From: Phenylobacterium sp. NIBR 498073
GTDB lineage: Bacteria > Pseudomonadota > Alphaproteobacteria > Caulobacterales > Caulobacteraceae
DNA: 64,000 nucleotides
Direction: 5' to 3'
NCBI RefSeq assembly: GCF_027286305.1
Contig: NZ_CP114599.1
Coordinates: 2,728,001-2,792,000, forward strand
The notes under the pieces were generated by a model. The model saw only the letters and a list, made by a program, of their open reading frames with translations, was not told the origin of the DNA and ran no database searches. This document shows, piece by piece, positions 1-8,535 of this stretch (the stretch's first letter is position 1; every line of letters begins with the position of its first letter). The position numbers and the translations under genes were made by a program.

Positions 1-239
1 GACAGGCTCAGCTGCCCGCCGGGCTTGCGGCTGGCCGCCAGGCGCGCGCCCAGCCGCAAGGCCTCGGCCCGCGCGGCATCCTCGTCGCCATAGGGAAAGG
101 GGTGGATCCGCGCCTGGCGGTGCACCGCCACATCGACCGCCGTCGAGAACGACAGCACGTCGACCACCACCACGACCGCCGCGCGGTCGCGCAGCAGCTC
201 AACGCCCTTCAGGCCCCATTCGCAATGAACCTTCTGCAT
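1..239 (-). CDS. ComB-like 2-phosphosulfolactate phosphatase family protein (partial)
   Basis: The minus strand is open from an ATG at 239 to the window edge, so only the first 79 or so residues are visible. It begins MQKVHCEWGLKGVELL and continues with a hydrophobic strand running into VVDVLSFSTAVDVAV, the N-terminal pattern of the ComB/2-phosphosulfolactate phosphatase family. In methanogens this enzyme dephosphorylates phosphosulfolactate for coenzyme M; in Proteobacteria the substrate is unclear, so only the family is called. It lies downstream of prfB on the same strand, separated by a GC-rich hairpin. The C-terminal part lies outside the window. Confidence 0.7.
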   Translation of the reverse strand, partial: MQKVHCEWGLKGVELLRDRAAVVVVVDVLSFSTAVDVAVHRQARIHPFPYGDEDAARAEALRLGARLAASRKPGGQLSL

Positions 240-302
240 CACGCGCCTCCACGGCGATCGAACGCCGTTCTGGGCACGAATGCAAACGCGGCTGTGGCGA
301 TC

Positions 303-323
303 CCCTCCCCCCGCGGGGGAGGG
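303..323. repeat. GC-rich hairpin (9-bp stem) between prfB and the ComB-like gene
   Basis: Positions 303-311 pair perfectly with 315-323 around a CGC loop, giving a CCCTCCCCC/GGGGGAGGG stem just past the prfB stop codon. There is no T-run, so it is a weak candidate terminator or RNA-end stabiliser. A very similar hairpin lies after accC (17232-17256), which suggests a dispersed repeat family. Confidence 0.6.
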
Positions 324-331
324 AACTTCGC

Positions 332-1454
332 TTAGTCGCCGGCGCCGTCGCGGGTGTTGCCGACCCGCTGGGCCAGCGACGCGCCCATGAACTCGTCGAG
401 GTCGCCGTCGAGCACCCCTTGGGTGTCCGAGGTTTCGACGTTGGTCCGCAGGTCCTTCACCATCTGGTACGGCTGCAGGACATAGCTGCGGATCTGGTGC
501 CCCCAGCCGATGTCGGTCTTCTGCTCGTTCAGGGCGGCGGCCTCGGCCTCGCGCTTCTGCAGCTCCAACTCATAGAGCCGCGCGCGCAGCATCTTCCAGG
601 CTTCCTCGCGGTTCTGGTGCTGCGAACGGCCCATCTGGCACGCGACCACGACGCCGGTCGGAATGTGCGTCAGGCGCACCGCCGAGTCGGTCTTGTTGAT
701 GTGCTGACCGCCGGCGCCGGAGGCGCGGTAGGTGTCGGTGCGCACGTCGGCCGGATTGATCTCGATCTCGATGGTGTCGTCGACCACCGGATAGACCCAG
801 ACCGAGGCGAAGCTGGTGTGGCGCTTGGCGGCCGCGTCGTAGGGCGAGATGCGCACCAGGCGATGGACACCGGCCTCGGTCTTCAGCCAGCCATAGGCGT
901 TCGGCCCCTTGATCTGCAGGGTGACCGACTTGATGCCGGCCTGTTCGCCGGCGGTTTCTTCGAGGAAGTCGACGCTCATCCCATGGGCGTTGGCCCAGCG
1001 GGTATACATCCGCATCAGCATCCCGGCCCAGTCGTTGGACTCGGTGCCGCCGGCGCCTGAATTGATTTCCATGAAGGCGTCGTTGCCGTCAGCCTCGCCG
1101 GACAGCAGCGCTTCCAGCTCGGCGCGCGCGGCGCGTTCCTTGATGGACTTCAGCTGCTCGCGGGCTTCGTCGAGGGTGGCTTCGTCGCCCTCCTCGTCGG
1201 CCATCTCGGCATAGCCGATCGCGTCGGCCAGGTCACGCTCCAGCGACTGGACGGCCTCGACAGAGGCGGCCAGCTTGGACCGTTCACGGGTGATCGCCTG
1301 GGCGGCCGCAGCGTCGTCCCACAGGGTGGGGTCTTCGACGCGCGCGTTCAGCTCATCGAGCTTTCTTAGGGCCGGTTCCCAGTCAAAGTCGCCTCCTGAG
1401 CAGTTCGATCGACTGCTCGATGTCGGCCTTGGAGGCCTCGACATCCGCTCTCAT
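332..1454 (-). CDS. prfB: Peptide chain release factor 2, with programmed +1 frameshift
   Basis: RF2 recognises UGA and UAA and triggers peptide release. The gene starts at ATG 1454 ([14 protein letters not shown], with GGAG 7 nt upstream). It reads 23 codons to an in-frame TGA at 1385-1383 and resumes in the +1 frame at GAC (1384) as [18 protein letters not shown]. The junction reads AGG AGG CGA CTT TGA C, the classical RF2 autoregulatory site with an internal Shine-Dalgarno-like AGGAGG. The joined product is 373 residues. The GGQ peptidyl-transferase motif is present in [18 protein letters not shown], and the anticodon-mimic region precedes it. Annotating only one frame would lose the N-terminus. 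Confidence 0.97.
1382..1396 (-). promoter_or_regulatory. RF2 +1 frameshift site
   Basis: On the minus strand the bases read AGGAGGCGACTTTGAC. The AGGAGG is followed by the slippery CTT, the TGA stop (1385-1383) and a C. Low RF2 slows termination at TGA and favours slipping into the +1 frame, so RF2 level controls its own synthesis. This mechanism is well established for prfB; here it is recognised from sequence only. Confidence 0.95.
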
Positions 1455-1544
1455 GGGAATCTCCGAAACCAGAAAAATTCTGGAAGTCGGGGCAGATAGC
1501 GCGGGCCGGTCCGCATGACAATGGCGGGCCGTCCCAGCACGTCC

Positions 1545-1680
1545 TGTCATTCCAGCTTGCGCATCAAGACCGGGCCCCATGAACACCAGATCCATCAGAA
1601 TTCGCCACGGCCGCGGCCGCCCTTCTGGCCCCGGTGCGAATGGGACCTGGACACGCCCTGACGGGCTTTCCGGGATGACA
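1545..1680. repeat. Small intergenic element with terminal inverted repeats
   Basis: The gap between prfB and the PBP gene holds a 136-bp unit that starts TGTCATTCC (1545-1553) and ends GGGATGACA (1672-1680), an inverted repeat with one mismatch. Within it, 1566-1597 matches 34921-34952 at 29 of 32 positions. The size and ends suggest a REP/MITE-like dispersed element. No coding capacity is apparent. Confidence 0.6.
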
Positions 1681-1687
1681 CGGGAGG

Positions 1688-4069
1688 CTAGTACAGCCCG
1701 CTCATGTCGTCCTTCTTCGGCGGCGGCGCGGCGGCCGGCGCCGGGCTGGTCAGCTGTCCGTCCGGCCAGACCTGGTCGTAGGGCTGCGGCCCGCCCACCG
1801 GCATCCCGCCCATCGGCGCGACGATCGGCTTCGGCTCGGTGCCGGGGCGGAACGCCTCGCGGATGCCACGCACCGTGGCGAACTTGGCGTTCTTTGGCGC
1901 CTTGAACTCGTCCTTCGGCAGGTCCTTGGTCGCGGCCTGCATGAATTCGATGAAGATCGGCACCGCCGCCTGGGTGCCGGTCTCGCCATTGCCCAGGCTG
2001 CGGTTGTCGTCGAAGCCGACGAACACCCCGGCCACGATCTGCGGCGTGAAGCCGACGAACCAGGCGCTACGGTACTCGTTGGTGGTGCCGGTCTTGCCGC
2101 CCACCGGGCGGTTCAGCACCAAGGCCGAGGTCGCGGTGCCGCGCTGGACCACGCCCTGCAGCATCGAGGTCACCTGATAGGCGGTGATCGGATCCATGAC
2201 CTGCTCGCCGCCGGGCGCGATCCGCGGGCTCTCGTCTCCGTTGAAGCCCGCCAGGCAGCGCGGGCAGTCGCGCTTGTCGGCCCGGAAGATGGTCTCGCCG
2301 TTGCGATCCTGGACCAGCTCGATCAGGTGCGGCTCGATCCGCCGCCCGCCGTTGACGAACGAGGCGTAGGCCGCGGTCAGCTTGAACGGCGTGGTCTCGC
2401 CGGCCCCGAGCGCCATGGCCAGCACGTTGTCCATGCGCTTGGTCACGCCCATCTTTACGGCCAGGTCGCTGATCTTGCGCATCCCCACGCCCTGGGCCAG
2501 GCGCACGGTCATGGCGTTGCGCGACAGCTCCAGGCCGCGCCGCAGGGTCAGGGCCCCGTAGTAGCGGCGATTGTAGTTCTCCGGCGTCCAGTCCTGGCCG
2601 CCCGCACCGCGCAGGGTGATCGCCGAATCCATCACCACGCTGGACGGCGTGTAGCCGTTCTCCAGCGCCGCGGCGTAGACGATCGGCTTGAACGCCGAAC
2701 CCGGCTGACGCATCGCCTGGGTCGCGCGGTTGAAGTTCGACAGCGAGAACGAGTAGCCGCCGACCATCGCCAGCACGCGGCCCGAATAGGGCTCCATCGC
2801 CACCAGCGCCCCGTTTACCGCCGGGATCTGGCGCAGCCGGAAGCCGCCGCCGCCCTCGACCGGCTCGACGAACACCAGGTCGCCGGACCGCAGCCCCTTG
2901 CCTGCCCGCGCCCAGGCCACGTCCTGGCCGACGATCGAGCCTGTGGTCCCCTCGCCGGCCACCCGCACCCGGACGTTGCCGCCCGAGACGTCGGTGACCA
3001 GCGCCGCGCGCCATCCACGCCGTTCCGACGGCGGGCTTTTCTGCTTGGCGACCGCTTCCCAGCCCTCGGCGGTGTCGACGTGGCCCCAGGCCCCGCGCCA
3101 ACCGTGACGGCGATCGTACTGTTCCAGGCCGTTCATCAGCGCCACCCGCGCGGCCGTCTGCAGCTGCGGATCGAGGGTGGTGCGCATGTAATAGCCGCCC
3201 TCGTTGAGGCGCTGGCCCATGGTCGCCAGACCGCGCCGGCGCACTTCCTCGACGAAGAAGTCGGCGTCGCGGTACTTGGCCCGTGTGGGCGCCTTCTGAA
3301 CCTTGAGGTCCTCGCGCTTGGCGGCCTCGGCCTCGGCGCGGCTGACCCAGCCCAGCTCGGCCATCTGGTCCAGCACCCAGTTTCGGCGGGCCATGGCCTG
3401 CGCCTTGCGGCGGATCGGATGATAGTTGTCCGGGCCCTTGGGCAGCGAGGCCAGATAGGCGCACTCGGCCAGGCTCAGGTCGCTGATCGACTTGCCGAAA
3501 TAGTTGTAGGCCGCAGCCCCGACCCCGTATGAGCGATAGCCGAGCCAAATCTCGTTCAGATAAAGCTCAAGGATCTGCTCCTTGTTCAGCGTCTGCTCCA
3601 GGCGCCCGGCCAGGATCGCCTCCTTGAGCTTGCGCCCGACCGTCGCCTCGCTGGTCAGCAGGACATTCTTGGCGACCTGCTGGGTGATGGTCGAACCGCC
3701 CTCGAGGCGGCGGCCGTTCACCGCATTCATGACGTTCTTCATCATGGCCCGGGTCAGGCCCATGGCGTCGACGCCGCCGTGACTGAAGAAATTGCGGTCC
3801 TCAGCGGCCAGGAACGCCTGGGCCAGCTGCGGCGGCATGTTGTCGTACGGCACGTAGATGCGGCGCTCGCGCGAAAACTCGCCGATCAGCACCCCATCCC
3901 AGGCATAGGCGCGCGTCGCCGTGGGCGGACGATAGTCGGCCAGGTCGGCGGCGTCGGGCATGTCGTGGAACAGCCAGGCGGCATAGATGGCGATGGCGAA
4001 TCCGGCCAGCGCGACTGCGCTCAGCACGGTGACGCCGGCGATCGCGATCCATCTCTCGGGGGGCTTCAA
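1688..4069 (-). CDS. mrcA: Class A penicillin-binding protein 1A (bifunctional)
   Basis: This inner-membrane enzyme polymerises and crosslinks peptidoglycan. The 793 residues hold an N-terminal membrane anchor (about 8-32), a glycosyltransferase GT51 domain with the EDRNFFSHGG motif (about 90-100), an OB-like insert, and a transpeptidase domain. That domain has the SAFKP (SxxK), SRNAM (SxN) and KTGTT triad motifs. The start is TTG at 4069, with GGAGG about 9 nt upstream; every internal ATG would delete the anchor. It lies downstream of amiC, so both cell-wall enzymes may be co-transcribed. The C-terminal tail is proline-rich. Confidence 0.95.
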   Translation of the reverse strand: MKPPERWIAIAGVTVLSAVALAGFAIAIYAAWLFHDMPDAADLADYRPPTATRAYAWDGVLIGEFSRERRIYVPYDNMPPQLAQAFLAAEDRNFFSHGGVDAMGLTRAMMKNVMNAVNGRRLEGGSTITQQVAKNVLLTSEATVGRKLKEAILAGRLEQTLNKEQILELYLNEIWLGYRSYGVGAAAYNYFGKSISDLSLAECAYLASLPKGPDNYHPIRRKAQAMARRNWVLDQMAELGWVSRAEAEAAKREDLKVQKAPTRAKYRDADFFVEEVRRRGLATMGQRLNEGGYYMRTTLDPQLQTAARVALMNGLEQYDRRHGWRGAWGHVDTAEGWEAVAKQKSPPSERRGWRAALVTDVSGGNVRVRVAGEGTTGSIVGQDVAWARAGKGLRSGDLVFVEPVEGGGGFRLRQIPAVNGALVAMEPYSGRVLAMVGGYSFSLSNFNRATQAMRQPGSAFKPIVYAAALENGYTPSSVVMDSAITLRGAGGQDWTPENYNRRYYGALTLRRGLELSRNAMTVRLAQGVGMRKISDLAVKMGVTKRMDNVLAMALGAGETTPFKLTAAYASFVNGGRRIEPHLIELVQDRNGETIFRADKRDCPRCLAGFNGDESPRIAPGGEQVMDPITAYQVTSMLQGVVQRGTATSALVLNRPVGGKTGTTNEYRSAWFVGFTPQIVAGVFVGFDDNRSLGNGETGTQAAVPIFIEFMQAATKDLPKDEFKAPKNAKFATVRGIREAFRPGTEPKPIVAPMGGMPVGGPQPYDQVWPDGQLTSPAPAAAPPPKKDDMSGLY

Positions 4070-4166
4070 ACTGACCGACCTCCGCGGGGGCGCGCCCCGT
4101 CCGCTCAGGCTGGTCTAGCGTGCATCGCGCCGGGCGCCAACGGCCCTGCGTCGGCATGGCGCGGCG

Positions 4167-5357
4167 TCAGTTGGACGCCAGCTTGGTCGGCTGGCCGAAA
4201 TAGTCGTCAATGGCTTCGGCGACCGAGCCCATCAGCCGGTTGCGCTTGCCCGGATCGCGCAGCACCGCCTCGTCGGCGGCATTGGTCAGGAAGCCCATTT
4301 CCAGCAGCACGGCCGGCACGTCGGGCGCCAGCAGCACGGCCAGGCCCGCCTCACGGTGGCTGCGGCGCAGCAGCGGCTGGTGGTCGCTCACCCGCTCCAG
4401 CAGCACCTCGGCGAAGGTGGCCGAGCGGTTGCGGGTCATGCGTTGAGTCAGGTCCAGCAGGATGGTCGAGACGCCATGGTCGCCATGGCTGCCGGCCTGC
4501 ATGAACCAGTCGTCCTTGCTGACGAACTTGGCCGAGCGCCCAGTGGCGCGGTCAGCGAGCGTATAGACGCTGGCGCCGCGCAGGCTCGGATCGGTGCCTG
4601 AGTCAGCGTGCAGGGAGATGAACAGGTCGGCGTCCGCGCGACGGGCGATCTGCACCCGCACGGCGTGGTCGACATAGACGTCGGCGTCGCGGGTCATGAC
4701 CACTTTATAGCGGCCGCTCTTTTCCAGCTGGCCCTTCAGCGCGCGCGCCGCGGCCAGGGTGACGTCCTTTTCGTTGCCGTCGGCCCCCTTGGTGCCGGGG
4801 TCCTTGCCGCCGTGGCCGGCGTCGATGACGATGACCTTCTTGAGCGGCAGCGCGGCCTTGGTCGTCTTGACCGGCGCGGAAATGAAGCGCGGGCCGCCGC
4901 CCTGGGCGACCTTCACGCTCGACGGGGCCTTGGCCGCCAGGTCGATGACATAGCGATAGTTGGCGACGCCGTCGGCCGGGGGCAGCAGAAAGCGACGCTT
5001 TATCACCGCGTCGTCGGCCAGGTCGATGCGCAGCCGCGCGCCGCCGGTGGCGTCGTCCACCACCCAGGCCTTCACCAGGCCGAGCCCGCCGCCCTGCAGC
5101 TGGTTGTCGACCGACACGCCCGGCAGGTTCACCACCACGCGGCGGTCGCCCTGCCCGTCGGAAGCCACCTTGCCGGTCGCCGACTTGTCGAGATCGATGA
5201 CGATGCGGGTTTCGGCGCGGTCGCCGCCCAGCCGGACCTTCAGCACGTCGGCCTTTGCGCCCGCGGCCTGCGCTCCGGCGACGACCGCCAGGCAGCAGAC
5301 CACAGCGCCGACTGCCGCCAGCACGCTTCGTCCGCCGATCCTGAACCTGCCGCCCAT
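4167..5357 (-). CDS. amiC: N-acetylmuramoyl-L-alanine amidase, AmiC type
   Basis: This periplasmic zinc amidase cleaves septal peptidoglycan during daughter-cell separation. From ATG 5357 the protein is 396 residues, with a signal peptide, an N-terminal AMIN domain (about 35-145) and a catalytic Amidase_3 domain (from about 175). Visible zinc ligands are His182 (DAGHGGKDPG), Glu196 (GNEKDV) and His250 (ISLHADSG); the catalytic Glu lies in LLEMGFLTN. An alternative ATG at 5378 adds seven residues. It is divergent from rne and about 100 bp upstream of the PBP1A gene on the same strand. Confidence 0.93.
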   Translation of the reverse strand: MGGRFRIGGRSVLAAVGAVVCCLAVVAGAQAAGAKADVLKVRLGGDRAETRIVIDLDKSATGKVASDGQGDRRVVVNLPGVSVDNQLQGGGLGLVKAWVVDDATGGARLRIDLADDAVIKRRFLLPPADGVANYRYVIDLAAKAPSSVKVAQGGGPRFISAPVKTTKAALPLKKVIVIDAGHGGKDPGTKGADGNEKDVTLAAARALKGQLEKSGRYKVVMTRDADVYVDHAVRVQIARRADADLFISLHADSGTDPSLRGASVYTLADRATGRSAKFVSKDDWFMQAGSHGDHGVSTILLDLTQRMTRNRSATFAEVLLERVSDHQPLLRRSHREAGLAVLLAPDVPAVLLEMGFLTNAADEAVLRDPGKRNRLMGSVAEAIDDYFGQPTKLASN

Positions 5358-5775
5358 ACGCGCAGCCCCGTTACACATTTTATACCGTCACACCCATATA
5401 GACGGCAGCGGCGTGGACAAACGGTTAACCGTCCCCTTACGCCGCCACATTGCGGCGGGCGGCTTTCCTTTTCGCCGCCAGTGTTGCAATGTCCGCCCGC
5501 GCTGGACCGTGCGCGCCTTGCGTCGCAGGGCCGCGGCCCGCGCGACACACCCCGCGTCGGTTTCGCCGTTTTCGGCGACCACGCGCCATCCGATCCGCGC
5601 TTAACGTTAGGCGCGCCTGGGAACACACCAATGGGCAGCGCCGCTCGAGCCCAATTTCGGCCTACCGCCCGCCTTGCCGGCTTCGGCATTGCGATGGGCG
5701 GTGGCGTGCGCGCCCTCCTGACAGACCGGCGGCGCCCGAGCCGAGAGCTCGCGGCGCGCCTCGGAGACGTACTTG
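5358..5775. other. amiC-rne divergent intergenic region (418 bp)
   Basis: No convincing gene is visible. The region must carry both the amiC promoter and the rne promoter and leader. It contains the perfect 12-bp palindrome ACGGTTAACCGT (5421-5432), about 65 bp upstream of the amiC start. It also holds a CGCGC/GCGCG inverted pair around TTAACGTTAG (5596-5615). Both contain TTAAC, the core half-site of the Caulobacterales cell-cycle regulator CtrA. The second TTAA half at the usual 7-nt spacing is missing, so binding is only a possibility. Confidence 0.45.
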
Positions 5776-8418
5776 ATGTCCAAGAAGATGTTGATCGACG
5801 CCGCACACGCCGAAGAGACGCGTGTCGTGGTGGTCGACGGACCGCGTGTTGAAGAATTCGATTTCGAGAGCCAGAACCGCAAACAACTCAGAGGCAATAT
5901 CTATCTCGCCAAAGTGACGCGCGTTGAGCCGTCGCTGCAGGCTGCCTTTATCGAGTACGGCGGCAACCGCCACGGTTTCCTGGCCTTCAACGAAATCCAC
6001 CCCGACTACTACCAGATCCCGGTCGCCGACCGTGAAGCGCTCATGCGCGAAGAGGCCGACGAGGAAGAGGAAGTTGAATCGCGCGCCCGGTCGGGCGACG
6101 ACGAGGACGAAGACGCCGTCGACGCCGACGAAGACGACGTCATGGAAGAAGAAGTCGCGCGTCGCCGCCGCCGGCTGATGCGCCGCTACAAGATCCAGGA
6201 AGTGATCCGCCGCCGGCAGATCATGCTGGTCCAGGTCGTCAAGGAAGAGCGCGGCAACAAGGGCGCGGCCCTGACCACCTATCTGTCGCTGGCCGGCCGT
6301 TACGGCGTCCTGATGCCCAACACCGCCCGCGGCGGCGGCATCAGCCGCAAGATCACCGCGGCCACCGACCGCAAGCGCCTGAAGGGTGTGGTCCAGAGCC
6401 TGGACGTGCCGGAAGGCATGGGCCTGATCGTCCGCACGGCCGGCGCCAAGCGCACCAAGGCCGAGATCAAGCGCGACTACGAGTACCTCCTGCGCCTGTG
6501 GGAGAACATCCGCGACACCACCCTGCATTCTGTGGCCCCTGCCCTCATCTACGAGGAAGAGGACCTGGTGAAGCGCACGATCCGCGACCTCTACGACAAG
6601 GACATCGACGAGGTCTGGGTCGAGGGCGAGGCCGGCTTCAAGGAAGCGCGTGAATTCATGCGCATGCTGATGCCGTCCCAGGCCAAGAAGGTGCAGCCGT
6701 ACCGCGAGGCCACCCCGCTGTTCGTCAAGCACCGGGTCGAAGACCACCTCAGCCAGATCTACTCGCCCGTCGTGCCGCTGCGTTCGGGCGGCTATCTGGT
6801 GATCAACCAGACCGAGGCCCTGGTCGCCATCGACGTGAATTCCGGCCGCGCCACGCGTGAGCGGAACATCGAGGCCACCGCCCTCAAGACCAACATGGAG
6901 GCGGCCGAGGAAGCCGCCCGCCAGCTGCGCCTGCGCGACCTGGCCGGCCTGATCGTTATCGACTTCATCGACATGGATGAAGCCAAGAACAACCGGGCCG
7001 TCGAAAAGAAGCTCAAGGACGCGCTGAAGGACGACCGCGCCCGCGTTCAGATGGGCAAGATCTCTACCTTCGGCCTGATGGAAATCAGCCGCCAGCGCCG
7101 CCGTTCCGGCGTGCTGGAAGGCACCACCCACGTCTGCGAACACTGCGCCGGCACCGGTCGCGTGCGTTCGGTCGAGTCGAGCGCCCTGTCGGCCCTGCGC
7201 GCCGTCGAGATCGAGGCCCTGAAGGGCGGCGGCGAAGCCACCCTCAAGCTTCCGCGCGCCGTCGGCCTCTACATACTCAACGAGAAGCGCAACCATCTGG
7301 CGCGTCTGCATGAGAACCTCGGCCTGTTCATCACCATCGTCATCGACGATGCCCTGGCGCACGCCGACCATGAGATCGAACGCACCGCCAGCGAGACCCG
7401 TCCCGAACACGCCGCCCTGATCCACCACGCCCCGGTCCAGCCCTACCAGCCGGTCGAGGAGGACTTCGACGACGAGGCGTTCGAAGACGAGATCGAGGAC
7501 GAGGAAGAAGAAGACGCCGACATCGAGCGCGAGGCCACCGACGACGACGAGGCCGAGCATCGCTTCCAGGACCACGAGGCCGATGGCGACGAACGCGGCG
7601 GACGCCGTGGCCGCCGCCGCCGCCGCCGCGGGCGCCGTGACGGCGAGCCGGTCGAGGCGCGCCAGGACAGCGAACGCCCGGCCCGCGAAGCACGTGAGGA
7701 TCGCGAGAGCGACGATGGCGGACGCCGCCGCCGCCGCGGCCGCCGCGGCGGCCGCCGGATGCGCGACGACGGCCGTCCGGCCGACATGTTCGCCTGGACC
7801 CGTCCCTGGGTGCCCTACGGCGACGACCCCTTCGTGTGGCACGATCCGTCGGAAGACTTCCCGGCGGCCCGCGCGCCGGCCCCGACGCAGGCTCCGGCCA
7901 ACGACGTCGCCCCGGCCGCGGCTGAAGCCGTCGCTCCGGCGCCGAGCGTGAACGACGACCAGCCGCACGTCGAACTGGACGTCTGGGTCGAGCTGCCGGC
8001 CGTCGAGGACAAGCCGAAGAAGACCCGCTCGCGCCGCAGCCGCGGCCGCGGCAAGGCCGAAGCGGCTGAGGCCGAGGCCGAGGCCGAAGCGCCCGAGGCC
8101 GTCGCGGTGGTCGAAGCGGTCGAGGCCGTCGCCGAACCGGAGCCGGCTCCCGAGCCGGCCGCGGCCGAGGCGGAAGCCAAGCCCGCCAAGAAGCCGCGCG
8201 CCCGCCGCACCAAGGCCGCCGCTGCCGCCGAGGCCGCGGCCGCCGAGCCGGTGGTCGAGGCCGCTCCGGTCGAACCGGTCGAACCGGTCGCCGAATCGGC
8301 CCCGGAACCGGCGCCGGAGCCGGCCCCCGTGGCGGCTCCGGTCGCGCGTGAGCCCGATCCGAACGAGATCAGCGCTCCGCCGCCGGTCCCGAAGAAGGGC
8401 TGGTGGCGCCGGGGCTAA
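5776..8418 (+). CDS. rne: Ribonuclease E
   Basis: This endoribonuclease initiates mRNA decay, matures rRNA and scaffolds the degradosome. The 880-residue protein starts at ATG 5776; a TTG lies directly in front. It has an S1 domain (from about 37) split by a very acidic insertion (about 90-130), as in alphaproteobacteria. The DNase I-like catalytic core carries Asp353 (VAIDVNSGR) and Asp396 (VIDFIDMD). The zinc-link cysteines are C454 and C457 (CEHCAGTG). The C-terminal 340 or so residues alternate acidic, Arg-rich and Ala/Pro/Glu-rich segments, consistent with a disordered RNA- and degradosome-binding tail. A strong hairpin follows the stop. Confidence 0.96.
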   Translation: MSKKMLIDAAHAEETRVVVVDGPRVEEFDFESQNRKQLRGNIYLAKVTRVEPSLQAAFIEYGGNRHGFLAFNEIHPDYYQIPVADREALMREEADEEEEVESRARSGDDEDEDAVDADEDDVMEEEVARRRRRLMRRYKIQEVIRRRQIMLVQVVKEERGNKGAALTTYLSLAGRYGVLMPNTARGGGISRKITAATDRKRLKGVVQSLDVPEGMGLIVRTAGAKRTKAEIKRDYEYLLRLWENIRDTTLHSVAPALIYEEEDLVKRTIRDLYDKDIDEVWVEGEAGFKEAREFMRMLMPSQAKKVQPYREATPLFVKHRVEDHLSQIYSPVVPLRSGGYLVINQTEALVAIDVNSGRATRERNIEATALKTNMEAAEEAARQLRLRDLAGLIVIDFIDMDEAKNNRAVEKKLKDALKDDRARVQMGKISTFGLMEISRQRRRSGVLEGTTHVCEHCAGTGRVRSVESSALSALRAVEIEALKGGGEATLKLPRAVGLYILNEKRNHLARLHENLGLFITIVIDDALAHADHEIERTASETRPEHAALIHHAPVQPYQPVEEDFDDEAFEDEIEDEEEEDADIEREATDDDEAEHRFQDHEADGDERGGRRGRRRRRRGRRDGEPVEARQDSERPAREAREDRESDDGGRRRRRGRRGGRRMRDDGRPADMFAWTRPWVPYGDDPFVWHDPSEDFPAARAPAPTQAPANDVAPAAAEAVAPAPSVNDDQPHVELDVWVELPAVEDKPKKTRSRRSRGRGKAEAAEAEAEAEAPEAVAVVEAVEAVAEPEPAPEPAAAEAEAKPAKKPRARRTKAAAAAEAAAAEPVVEAAPVEPVEPVAESAPEPAPEPAPVAAPVAREPDPNEISAPPPVPKKGWWRRG

Positions 8419-8435
8419 CCCTGGGCTGTGACAAC

Positions 8436-8468
8436 GGAAACCGGCTCGCGCCATGCGAGCCGGTTTCC
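8436..8468 (+). terminator. Strong hairpin after rne (14-bp perfect stem)
   Basis: GGAAACCGGCTCGC (8436-8449) is exactly complementary to 8455-8468 around a 5-nt loop, 17 bp after the rne stop. There is no U-tract, so it may act with Rho or as a 3'-end stabiliser rather than as a classic intrinsic terminator. Confidence 0.6.
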
Positions 8469-8535
8469 AGTCCGTCTGAAGCGCGTTAGGCTTCCATATC
8501 TGGGGCTTTGCGGGGGGCGCTTGGAGTTGTTCGGC

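Noticed and set aside
5662..8454. Very long open frame antisense to rne
   Set aside because: It is a composition effect of GC-rich DNA. It shows Gly/Arg/Leu/Val-rich low-complexity sequence, whereas the plus strand encodes clear RNase E.
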